Of a stretch of 5,124 nucleotides of DNA, positions 1 through 5,123 are shown piece by piece. The translations under genes were made by a program, and so were the position numbers. The stretch comes from CALIKS01 sp964440295 (lineage in GTDB: Archaea > Thermoproteota > Nitrososphaeria_A > Caldarchaeales > Calditenuaceae), in the NCBI GenBank assembly GCA_964440295.1, contig CAYTRT010000049.1:1-5124 (forward strand), read 5' to 3'. How positions within the stretch are numbered: the first letter of the stretch is position 1; each line of letters starts with the position of its first letter. Below the pieces are notes generated by a model. That model was given only the letters and a program-made list of their open reading frames with translations, had not been told where the DNA came from and did not search any database.

Positions 1-53
1 GACTGAGGCTCCTGTCCCGTAGGGGTTCGTGGGTTCAAATCCCACCCCCCGCA
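1..53 (+). tRNA. tRNA-Leu(GAG), 3' part only
   Basis: The window opens inside the anticodon arm. Seen: anticodon loop CTGAGGC with anticodon GAG (positions 5-7), the stem remainder TCCTG, a long class II variable arm with stem CCCG/GGGG (about 16-25), T-stem GTGGG (29-33), T-loop TTCAAAT (34-40), CCCAC (41-45), acceptor strand CCCCCGC (46-52) and discriminator A53. A class II arm together with anticodon GAG identifies leucine. The CCA end is not fully encoded (A then CCT). The 5' half lies outside the window, so any intron upstream of base 1 cannot be seen. Confidence 0.93.
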
Positions 54-78
54 CCTAGAGTTCATGCACGTGTCTTGG

Positions 79-95
79 AGCTGTTTCCCACAGCT
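79..95. repeat. Perfect 6-bp inverted repeat beside the CPBP gene TATA box
   Basis: AGCTGT (79-84) and ACAGCT (90-95) are perfect reverse complements separated by TTCCC. The right arm touches the TATA-like element at 94-102. It could be a dyad operator overlapping the BRE/TATA of the downstream gene, or a small hairpin in a read-through tRNA-Leu transcript. No T run follows, so it is not a convincing terminator. Confidence 0.35.
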
Positions 96-102
96 ATATT
101 AA
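94..102 (+). promoter_or_regulatory. Putative TATA box for the CPBP protease gene
   Basis: CTATATTAA lies in the 80-nt gap after tRNA-Leu. Its centre is about 36 nt before the TTG start at 134. With the usual archaeal spacing of about 25-27 nt from TATA centre to transcription start, the mRNA would begin near 124 and carry a very short leader. Confidence 0.45.
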
Positions 103-123
103 CTATGCTGAGGATTTTATCAG

Positions 124-131
124 GGAGTGAT
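124..131 (+). promoter_or_regulatory. Probable Shine-Dalgarno site for the CPBP gene
   Basis: GGAGTGAT resembles the archaeal consensus GGAGGTGAT with one base missing. GGAG ends 6 nt before TTG 134, a normal spacing. It would be 12 nt from GTG 140 and 15 nt from ATG 143. This favours the TTG, though the in-frame GTG and ATG just downstream cannot be excluded. Confidence 0.45.
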
Positions 132-133
132 TT

Positions 134-960
134 TTGAGCGTGATGGGTGATAGATATAAGAGGCGTAGATTATCTCTATACTTTGGGATTGCCTATGCCT
201 TCTCGTGGTTGTTTTGGTTTCCTCAAGCGCTAGCTTCGACAGGCTTACTATTAGTCCCGTCATTTTTCGCTGAGTTCCTGTTCAGTCCTTTCAACCCTGC
301 TGCGTTTGGACCTCTGGTCGCAGCCTTCCTACTGACATATCTAGATGAGGGAGGAGAAGGATTAAAGAACTTGCTGAAGAGAGGAGTGGACTACAGGTTT
401 GGGAAGATATGGTACGTTCCAATCTTCTTCCTCTTCCCCGCCATGAACGGCGGCGCGCTTCTGCTCGCAGTAATTAGCGGAGAGACCCTACCTGAGCTCT
501 CAGTGCTGTCTAACCCATTCATGATAGCGGTAGCCTTTGTCTACATATTCTTTCTAGGAGGGCCATTTCAAGAAGAGTGGGGCTGGAGAGGATATGCCCT
601 AGATAGACTACAGGCGAGATGGAACGCACTTGTCTCGAGTTTGATTCTCGGAGTGCTATGGGGAGCATGGCACCTCCCACTATTCTTTATAGAGGGAACA
701 TTACAGTCTCAAACACCTATATGGGGCTTCATGATCCTGATAATCAGCGGAACAATACTGTTCACCTGGATATACAACAACACGGGCGGCAGCATCTTGG
801 CAGTAATGCTCCTACATACGATGAAAACCTGTCATTCTTCATCTTTCCAACGCTCGAGACCATGCTTGGAGGTCTCTATCTACTAATCCTAAACATCATA
901 ATCGCGCTAGCAGTACTGATGATATGGGGACCAAAAACTCTGACTCGTCAAAGAAAATAG
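134..960 (+). CDS. CPBP family intramembrane metalloprotease (CAAX-type), frame interrupted near 824
   Basis: This is a polytopic membrane protein of the CPBP/Abi (CAAX prenyl endopeptidase-like) family; such proteins cleave substrates within the membrane, but the substrate here is unknown. Motifs seen: QEEWGWRG with E147, E148 and R152 (motif EExxxR), LWGAWH ending in H180 (motif F/WxxxH), NNTGG at 215-219, and LLHTMK with H228. Hydrophobic segments lie at about 13-30, 54-70, 92-114, 128-143, 165-180 and 197-213. The starting frame closes at 886 with a hydrophilic, family-unlike tail (KTCHSSSFQRS...). The frame one base back continues from 826 as NLSFFIFPTLETML and a last membrane helix, ending at TAG 958-960. 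Joining them at the AAAA run (824-827) gives about 275 residues and restores HxxxN (H228 to N232). It may be a pseudogene, an indel error in the assembly, or a recoded gene. Starts possible: TTG 134, GTG 140, ATG 143; the Shine-Dalgarno spacing favours 134. Confidence 0.85.
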
Positions 961-1080
961 TCCAACGTCCCTAGTAGTGAATAACAGAGCAGCCTCGAGG
1001 GCCAACCCTTGGAAGGAAAGGATTTCAGAGCTGAGAAAGCACCTCAATAGTAGCTGAGGCTGATAAGCATTGAATAATAG

Positions 1081-1088
1081 ATAAATAT
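1081..1088 (+). promoter_or_regulatory. Putative TATA box for the primase-like gene
   Basis: ATAAATAT sits in the AT-rich end of the 160-nt spacer 961-1120, with its centre about 36 nt before the start at 1121. It predicts a transcript starting near 1110 with a leader of about ten bases. No Shine-Dalgarno sequence is visible between 1100 and 1120, which fits leaderless or near-leaderless translation. The rest of the spacer shows only a doubtful 26-codon reading frame (977-1057). Confidence 0.5.
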
Positions 1089-1120
1089 CTTTCGACTATG
1101 CTTGAGTGCAGGGCTTATAG

Positions 1121-2497
1121 TTGGTGGTTGATGAGAGGGTTCTGAGGCACTACTTAAGGGAGGATGTCCAGGCCGAGGTCTCGAAGTTCTGCAGGAATAG
1201 ATGGGTGGCGCTGGAATGCGCTCTGGCTAGTGGTAAAAGAATATTCTACAGATATCTCGATGATAGGCCAATAACGATAAACGAGCCGGCCGACGTTAAG
1301 AAGACAGTTAATAGGCTGGGCCGAAAGATTCTCAGAACGATCTACGCCACCTCTAACATCTATACTAGATTGTCAAGTAAGGACGACGTGTCTAGACTGG
1401 AGAACATATCTAGGTCTACGCCCAGCATAGACATTGACTGCTCTTTGGAGGAAGTGAGCCTCGCCATAGAGGCGGCTGAGACTATAATAGACGAACTAGG
1501 CAGGTGCGGAGTCAATGAATCGATCTACTTAGTCTGGTCTGGAAGAGGAATTCACATACACATAAACGAGAACGCTGTAAGCGAAAAATACTGGCGAAGA
1601 GACCCGGTAAATACTGGCTACATAGTCATAGAATACATTCTCGGACAATGCAAGGAAAAACTGGTCGAGATATGCAGGAGGTCGAGGTCAGTCGATAGGA
1701 GATTAAAGATCGAGAACTTAATGGACATTCAGAGAGTCTTCACTGCACCGCTCAGCCTACATCGTGAGTTAGACCTAGTTGCAGTTACCATCAGTCCCGA
1801 TGACCTAGGATCATTCAGCTTAGAGTGGGCCGGCATGGATAATTTTCGCTACTGGAGGGAATGGGATAGATACGTCGAGGGAGAAGCAGACCGATTAGTT
1901 GAGGAAGCCACAAAATCAACACCTCTAGAATTAGAGAAGAGAACGCAGATAGGTGGAGAGGAGTTGACAGCAGCTGCCCAGCAGGCAAGAAACCCACCAG
2001 CCACGGCGCCGAGGATCGGCAGGTTCCAAGTGATGGCTCTCCTACAAGCTGCTAGACACTACTTGATCAGAGGCGACTACGACTTGGCCAGATCCTTCGG
2101 ACTAAACAGGGCGATATTCTACGCCTGGGCAAAGAAGAGAGGTGTAAGGGCCACGCATAGGCCGGGGCCATCGATGGGCCGAGAAACACTCACTACCACC
2201 ATCACGAGAAACGAGGTCGAAGAAAAGATCGGAGACGAAGTAGTGTTCAGAAGGGTGGATGGATGGTACACGATAGGCGGAGACGAGCAACGGCCAGAGG
2301 ACTTCGACAGACAGATAGCAAGCAAGTTCGGAGACGAAAAGACATTCAAGAAATATTGGGAGAGTGCTATCGAGTATCTCAAGAGCTTTCCCAGACCAAT
2401 GATTGAGAGCCAGAAGGATTTCTTCGAGAAGATCTACCTACCAGTAAGGGACGATCCGGAAAAGCTGCTCAGAAAGGATAGGGAAGGATCCACATAA
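1121..2497 (+). CDS. Archaeo-eukaryotic primase (AEP) superfamily protein, PriS-like, with C-terminal extension
   Basis: This is probably a template-dependent RNA/DNA-synthesising enzyme related to the catalytic subunit of archaeal primase. Seen: the metal-binding pair in SIDIDC (D104, D106; AEP motif I); SGRGIHIHI at 140-148 with H145 (motif II, sxH); and VD at 191-192 followed by R205 and SLH 212-214, which matches the PriS arrangement of catalytic Asp then R...SLH (motif III). The N-terminal stretch (about 20-80, including RYLDDRPITI) also resembles AEP proteins. No CxxC zinc-stem motif is present. After about residue 260 comes a family-unlike extension of nearly 200 residues: a probable helix-turn-helix at about 303-341 (DYDLARSFGLNRAIFYAWAK) and a charged C-terminus. 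At 458 residues it is longer than a typical PriS of about 330-360, so I call it PriS-like rather than priS. TTG 1121 follows an in-frame TAG directly; GTG 1124 is the only close alternative. Function in repair, replication of an element, or as the cell's PriS is open. Confidence 0.82.
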   Translation: MVVDERVLRHYLREDVQAEVSKFCRNRWVALECALASGKRIFYRYLDDRPITINEPADVKKTVNRLGRKILRTIYATSNIYTRLSSKDDVSRLENISRSTPSIDIDCSLEEVSLAIEAAETIIDELGRCGVNESIYLVWSGRGIHIHINENAVSEKYWRRDPVNTGYIVIEYILGQCKEKLVEICRRSRSVDRRLKIENLMDIQRVFTAPLSLHRELDLVAVTISPDDLGSFSLEWAGMDNFRYWREWDRYVEGEADRLVEEATKSTPLELEKRTQIGGEELTAAAQQARNPPATAPRIGRFQVMALLQAARHYLIRGDYDLARSFGLNRAIFYAWAKKRGVRATHRPGPSMGRETLTTTITRNEVEEKIGDEVVFRRVDGWYTIGGDEQRPEDFDRQIASKFGDEKTFKKYWESAIEYLKSFPRPMIESQKDFFEKIYLPVRDDPEKLLRKDREGST

Positions 2498-3739
2498 CTA
2501 GGCAGAAACTCTGGCCTTCTCCTCTAAGTAAGTATCGACTACGATCCTAGCTATCTCCTTCTTCGGTCTCATCCCCGTCTTTAATATCTTCAGCGACTGA
2601 GTAACTATCGTGACCTCATTGAGGTCTGAGCCGAAGCCGACCTCTCTCCTCGAGACGTCGTTAATCACAATCATCATGACTCCTGCCTCTGACTGCAGCA
2701 TCCTAAACTCCGCCACTGGGTCTTCCACAGGACCATACACAGCCCTGAACGCAACTATGTCTACGTCTGGACTAGCCTTTCTAAGCATTTGTATCGCCTT
2801 ACCCGTCCTGACCAGCCTCATGGTTATTGACTCTTGGGACCTACTATCAATTTTTCCAGGAGTCCTCTCAGACGGCTTGTAGTCAGTTATGGCGGCCGCC
2901 GCGAACACTGCGTCAGGCCTGGTCCTCTGAGCCTCCTCTAACAGCTTAGAGACCATCTCGTCAGCAGAGGTAATACTTATCGCATTTACACCTCGGGGAA
3001 TCTTCTCGCCTGTCGGACCATGTATGAGAGTGACTTCAGCTCCCAGCCTCTTCAGATGCCTCGCTATCTCGATCCCCATCTTCCCCGAGCTGGCGTTTGT
3101 TATGAATCTGACATCGTCTATGCTCTCCCTAGTCGGGCCGGCGGTTACGATGAATCTCCTGCCTTGCAGGGGCTTGGGCATCAGAGTCTCAATCACGACT
3201 TCTAGAATCTCCTCGGGTGGACGGAGCTTCGCCTTCCTCTCCTCCATCACTGGCTCAACGATCTTTATGCCCGCGTCCCTGAGCATCCTGACCGAGCGTG
3301 TAAACAGTGGGTTAAAGAGCATGGTGTCGTGTGCCGCGGGCACGATGATTATAGGTATACCGGCGCCCAGAGCGCAAGATGCTAGAAGTGTGACTGAGTT
3401 GTCGGCGACTCCACTAGCAATCTTGGCGACCGTGTTTGCCGTCGCCGGCGCTATCAGCACTAGGTCTACCTTGCCCTCAGACTCGGTCAGCGCGACGTGC
3501 TCTATCCTGCCAGTTATCTCTACGATGGGATCGTTACCAGTCGCCCACCTCATTATCTCGGGGCTGATAAGCCTCGCCGCGTTCCTCGTCATGACTGGGA
3601 TCACGTCTGCTCCATGCCTAATCAATAAACGAGCAATGTCCGGAGCCCTGTAGCAAGACACGCTCGAGGTGACGCAGAGGGCAATCCTCCTGCCCTTAAG
3701 CTCATCGCCCCAGCTACCCCTAATATCGATGCTCGACAT
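2498..3739 (-). CDS. coaBC: Bifunctional phosphopantothenoylcysteine decarboxylase / phosphopantothenate-cysteine ligase
   Basis: This cytosolic fusion enzyme carries out two steps of coenzyme A synthesis: CoaB joins cysteine to 4'-phosphopantothenate using a nucleotide, and the FMN-dependent CoaC decarboxylates the product to 4'-phosphopantetheine. CoaC occupies about 15-185: LCVTSSVSCYRAPDIARLL flavin-binding start, IEHVAL with the catalytic His81, and PATANT 98-103. CoaB occupies about 190-410: TAGPTRESIDDVRFITN and SSGKMG (199-222), AAAITDYKP (281-289), GKID (295-298), and the INDVSRREVGFGSDLN region (359-374). The length of 413 is normal. Odd points: the PxMN loop reads PAAHDTM (134-140), no ACG-type cysteine flap is visible where EERKAKL (166-172) stands, and the usual KIK reads KID. 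A GAGGCGA Shine-Dalgarno lies just upstream of the ATG. It lies 65 nt downstream of tRNA-Thr on the same strand and ends tail-to-tail against the primase-like gene with no spacer. Confidence 0.95.
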   Translation of the reverse strand: MSSIDIRGSWGDELKGRRIALCVTSSVSCYRAPDIARLLIRHGADVIPVMTRNAARLISPEIMRWATGNDPIVEITGRIEHVALTESEGKVDLVLIAPATANTVAKIASGVADNSVTLLASCALGAGIPIIIVPAAHDTMLFNPLFTRSVRMLRDAGIKIVEPVMEERKAKLRPPEEILEVVIETLMPKPLQGRRFIVTAGPTRESIDDVRFITNASSGKMGIEIARHLKRLGAEVTLIHGPTGEKIPRGVNAISITSADEMVSKLLEEAQRTRPDAVFAAAAITDYKPSERTPGKIDSRSQESITMRLVRTGKAIQMLRKASPDVDIVAFRAVYGPVEDPVAEFRMLQSEAGVMMIVINDVSRREVGFGSDLNEVTIVTQSLKILKTGMRPKKEIARIVVDTYLEEKARVSA

Positions 3740-3741
3740 CT

Positions 3742-3748
3742 CGCCTCA
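3742..3748 (-). promoter_or_regulatory. Shine-Dalgarno site of coaBC
   Basis: Read on the minus strand, GAGGCGA stands 2 nt before ATG 3739-3737, with the GAGG core 5 nt away. It matches GAGGTGA with one mismatch. It supports this ATG as the start. Confidence 0.45.
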
Positions 3749-3770
3749 AATAACCCTAACAGTCCATCAG

Positions 3771-3778
3771 ATAAAGAT
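3771..3778 (-). promoter_or_regulatory. Weak putative TATA element for coaBC
   Basis: On the minus strand the sequence is ATCTTTAT, centred about 35 nt before the coaBC ATG, between tRNA-Thr and coaBC. It is a poor match to a TATA box. Read-through from the tRNA-Thr promoter is an alternative, because no T-run terminator is visible after the tRNA. Confidence 0.25.
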
Positions 3779-3804
3779 GTAGACTTCGCCGCTCTCGGCC
3801 GAAT

Positions 3805-3876
3805 AGCCCCGGGCGGGGGTCGAACCCGCGACCTGCCGCTTACAAGGCGGCCGCTCTGCCACTGAGCTACCGGGGC
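3805..3876 (-). tRNA. tRNA-Thr(TGT)
   Basis: A complete cloverleaf on the minus strand, 72 nt: acceptor GCCCCGG/CCGGGGC, D-stem GCTC/GAGC with loop AGTGGCA, anticodon stem GCCGC/GCGGC around loop CTTGTAA (anticodon TGT, reading ACA and related Thr codons), variable loop AGGTC, T-arm GCGGG-TTCGACC-CCCGC. All stems pair perfectly and there is no intron. The discriminator is U (plus-strand A at 3805), as expected for archaeal tRNA-Thr, and CCA is not encoded. GC-rich stems suggest a thermophile. Confidence 0.97.
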
Positions 3877-3900
3877 CCCATCAGCCGTGCTCTAAGGCTG

Positions 3901-3908
3901 TATTTTAG
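3901..3908 (-). promoter_or_regulatory. Putative TATA box for tRNA-Thr
   Basis: On the minus strand the sequence reads CTAAAATA, centred about 28 nt before the first base of tRNA-Thr (3876). That spacing would start transcription at or within a few bases of the mature 5' end. Confidence 0.45.
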
Positions 3909-3928
3909 TTTCTATCACTGCTCCAGAG

Positions 3929-3938
3929 ATATATATTA
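3929..3938 (+). promoter_or_regulatory. Putative TATA box for the MarC-family gene
   Basis: ATATATATTA preceded by a purine-containing BRE-like stretch (CCAGAG). Its centre lies about 34 nt before TTG 3967, giving a predicted leader of under ten bases. With the tRNA-Thr TATA at 3901-3908 it forms a compact divergent promoter region of 90 nt. The element is nearly palindromic, so it could also bind TBP in the other direction. Confidence 0.5.
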
Positions 3939-3966
3939 GGTATTACGTTGGCTCATTGATTCTGGA

Positions 3967-4566
3967 TTGATCGAGTCGTTCATCGAGGAGCTGCTCAGAG
4001 CAACGGTCGCGCTTTTCGTCGTAGTAGACCCATTCGGGAACATTCCAATATTCGTCGAGCTGACGAGCTCACTCGACTCTAACGAGCGTAAAAAAATTTT
4101 TGACACGGCGGTCATGAGTGGTTCGCTGCTACTACTGCTGTTCGCATTTGCAGGCCATCAGCTATTACTCCTCTTCGGGATCAGCCTGCATAGCTTCATG
4201 ATTGCTGGTGGAATACTGCTCCTCCTAATATCTCTCCAAATACTGATTCAGGGAGGCGAGAAGTGGCTTCAGGAATCTAAGGGTCGTGTGGGCGTCTTCC
4301 CGATTGGTTTCCCCCTCCTCGCCGGCCCAGGTGCAATCACGACAACCATGATAGCGATAAACGCCTACGGGCCCTTGATAGCCGTCATGTCCATAATAAT
4401 CGTCATGCTTTTAACATGGTATATAGTTAGGTCGACGAGCATGATCTACAACTTTATGGGGAAAGCGGGCCTAGACGTCATTGCGAAGATCATGGCAGTG
4501 TTCTTAGCAGCCATAGCGGTAGAATACATGATTAGGGGAATAAGGTCCGAGATAGGCTGGGATTAA
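3967..4566 (+). CDS. MarC family (UPF0056) integral membrane protein
   Basis: A six-helix inner (cytoplasmic) membrane protein of 199 residues, the usual MarC length. Hydrophobic segments lie at about 9-29, 48-68, 73-95, 111-133, 137-156 and 171-190. Family signatures seen: VVDPFGNIPIF (19-29), PLLAGPGAITTTM (116-128) and the C-terminal AIAVEYMIRGI (182-192). The family's biochemistry is poorly settled. An archaeal member, SnatA of Thermococcus, was reported to transport small neutral amino acids, so a transporter role is plausible, whereas the old link of E. coli MarC to drug resistance is not supported. The start TTG 3967 is chosen because it begins just before helix 1 and sits about 34 nt after a good TATA box; no Shine-Dalgarno is visible. 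The frame is open further upstream but without a convincing start. It overlaps the next gene by one base (TAATG), indicating an operon. Confidence 0.92.
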   Translation: MIESFIEELLRATVALFVVVDPFGNIPIFVELTSSLDSNERKKIFDTAVMSGSLLLLLFAFAGHQLLLLFGISLHSFMIAGGILLLLISLQILIQGGEKWLQESKGRVGVFPIGFPLLAGPGAITTTMIAINAYGPLIAVMSIIIVMLLTWYIVRSTSMIYNFMGKAGLDVIAKIMAVFLAAIAVEYMIRGIRSEIGWD

Positions 4567-4910
4567 TGCAAAAATTAAGTAGTAGCCCCGTCTCTATTTC
4601 TGTAAAGAAAGGCATGAGGAACAGGTCGAGCGTGCTTAACGTCAACCCACTCACAGTCGTGGTAATAATAGTCGTATTCTTCATCATTCTGGCCGCGCTT
4701 GACTACTTCGCCATAACCCTCATCTCCCTGATAGCGACGCTGCTAATGGGGAGTAGTTCGTCGCCGAGATATCTCTACACCGGTGTCCTCACGAGGCTCA
4801 CCGACCCAGTAGGACTATCGGTCACGATCCTCGTAGTCACACTGTCTGCCGTGATAACTTACGCACTGTTCTCAGGATGGATAAAGAGAAACAAGACGGG
4901 AAAAACGTAG
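4566..4910 (+). CDS. Small membrane protein of unknown function
   Basis: I do not recognise this 114-residue protein. It has a basic N-terminus (KKGMRNR, 14-20), a long hydrophobic block at about 29-62 with an acidic residue inside it (D46), a polar stretch (SSSSPRYLYTG and following, 63-80), a second hydrophobic segment at about 82-104 and a basic tail (KRNKTGKT). Basic ends on both sides suggest both termini are cytoplasmic with two membrane passes, the first unusually long or kinked. Its ATG shares a base with the stop codon of the MarC-family gene (TAATG), so the two are probably translated in a coupled way from one mRNA and may work together. An internal ATG (4614, residue 17) is an alternative start with a purine-rich stretch before it. 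Confidence 0.7.
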   Translation: MQKLSSSPVSISVKKGMRNRSSVLNVNPLTVVVIIVVFFIILAALDYFAITLISLIATLLMGSSSSPRYLYTGVLTRLTDPVGLSVTILVVTLSAVITYALFSGWIKRNKTGKT

Positions 4911-4930
4911 TCATTACTGCCTTGATAAAT

Positions 4931-4939
4931 CATTTTTCT
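4931..4939 (+). terminator. Possible T-run terminator of the MarC-family operon
   Basis: A TTTTT run at 4933-4937 lies about 20 nt after the last stop codon and before the tRNA-Tyr promoter. Archaeal RNA polymerase often stops at such runs without a hairpin. One five-base run in AT-rich DNA is weak evidence. Confidence 0.3.
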
Positions 4940-4948
4940 GGAATAGAT

Positions 4949-4957
4949 TTTAAATAT
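4949..4957 (+). promoter_or_regulatory. TATA box for tRNA-Tyr
   Basis: TTTAAATAT closely matches the crenarchaeal box A (TTTAAA/TTTATA type). Its centre is about 33 nt before the mature tRNA 5' end, predicting transcription from about 4980 with a short 5' leader for RNase P to remove. Confidence 0.55.
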
Positions 4958-4985
4958 TAGTTGATATTTTATTCATGACGGAAGT

Positions 4986-5108
4986 CCCGGCGTAGCTCAG
5001 CCTGGTAGAGCGTCCGGCTGTAGAGGCAAGCCAACAGGCTGTGGCCTATCTCAGCCTACCAGGCGTACAGAGACCGGAGGGCCGCAGGTTCAAATCCTGC
5101 CGCCGGGA
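4986..5108 (+). tRNA. tRNA-Tyr(GTA) with intron
   Basis: Exons 4986-5023 and 5073-5108. Acceptor CCCGGCG/CGCCGGG, TA, D-stem GCTC/GAGC, G26, anticodon stem TCCGG/CCGGA, mature loop CTGTAGA with anticodon GTA (5020-5022), variable GGGCC, T-arm GCAGG-TTCAAAT-CCTGC, discriminator A5108. The C1:G72 pair and A73 are the archaeal/eukaryotic tyrosine identity elements. CCA is not fully encoded (A then CA). The gene is interrupted after G37 by a 49-nt intron. The mature tRNA is 74 nt before CCA addition. Confidence 0.95.
5024..5072 (+). other. tRNA-Tyr intron (position 37/38) with bulge-helix-bulge splice sites
   Basis: The splice sites fit an archaeal bulge-helix-bulge. The central 4-bp helix is CTGT (5018-5021) with ACAG (5067-5070). 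The two 3-nt bulges are both AGA: 5022-5024, cut after G5023, and 5071-5073, cut after G5072. The exon-side helix is CCGG/CCGG. The intron-side helix next to the bulges is poor (one G.T pair and then mismatches). Inside, AGGCTG (5036-5041) pairs with CAGCCT (5052-5057), extended across an internal loop by GCC (5030-5032) with GGC (5062-5064). It would be removed by the tRNA splicing endonuclease and the exons joined by a tRNA ligase. Confidence 0.88.
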
Positions 5109-5118
5109 CATATTTATA

Positions 5119-5123
5119 TTTTT
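5119..5123 (+). terminator. T-run terminator after tRNA-Tyr
   Basis: TTTTT begins 11 nt after the tRNA 3' end within an AT-rich tail. This is the usual kind of archaeal tRNA gene terminator; the window ends one base later. Confidence 0.45.

Noticed and set aside
1..53. tRNA-Leu 3' end as an integration site of a mobile element
   Set aside because: No integrase gene is present and I found no second copy of the tRNA-Leu 3' end in the window. The shared GGTTCAAATCC in tRNA-Tyr is just the common T-arm.
619..825. Upstream part of the second reading frame in the CPBP gene, as an independent gene start
   Set aside because: Up to about 825 the other frame carries the CPBP motifs. Only the part from 826 onward belongs to the protease, as the continuation after the frame break.
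916..943. C/D box small RNA candidate (CTGATGA at 916-922 and CTGA at 940-943)
   Set aside because: The C box lacks the starting purine, there is no internal C'/D' pair or closing stem, and the sequence codes for the end of the CPBP protein.
2102..2382. Open frames of 62 and 87 codons on the minus strand opposite the primase-like gene
   Set aside because: They are antisense to well-supported coding sequence and overlap each other in different frames, with no promoter or ribosome site and no recognisable domain.
3024..3653. A 209-codon open frame on the plus strand opposite coaBC
   Set aside because: It lies wholly within coaBC on the other strand, which has clear motifs in every part. Its sequence looks like the complement of biased codons and shows no family motif.
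3872..3879. Palindrome GGGGCCCC at the 5' end of tRNA-Thr
   Set aside because: It arises from the GC-rich acceptor stem plus two or three flanking C bases and needs no regulatory explanation.
3882..3900. Inverted repeat CAGCC / GGCTG upstream of tRNA-Thr
   Set aside because: Only five base pairs with a nine-base loop in GC-rich DNA, overlapping the expected transcription start of the tRNA; easily due to chance.
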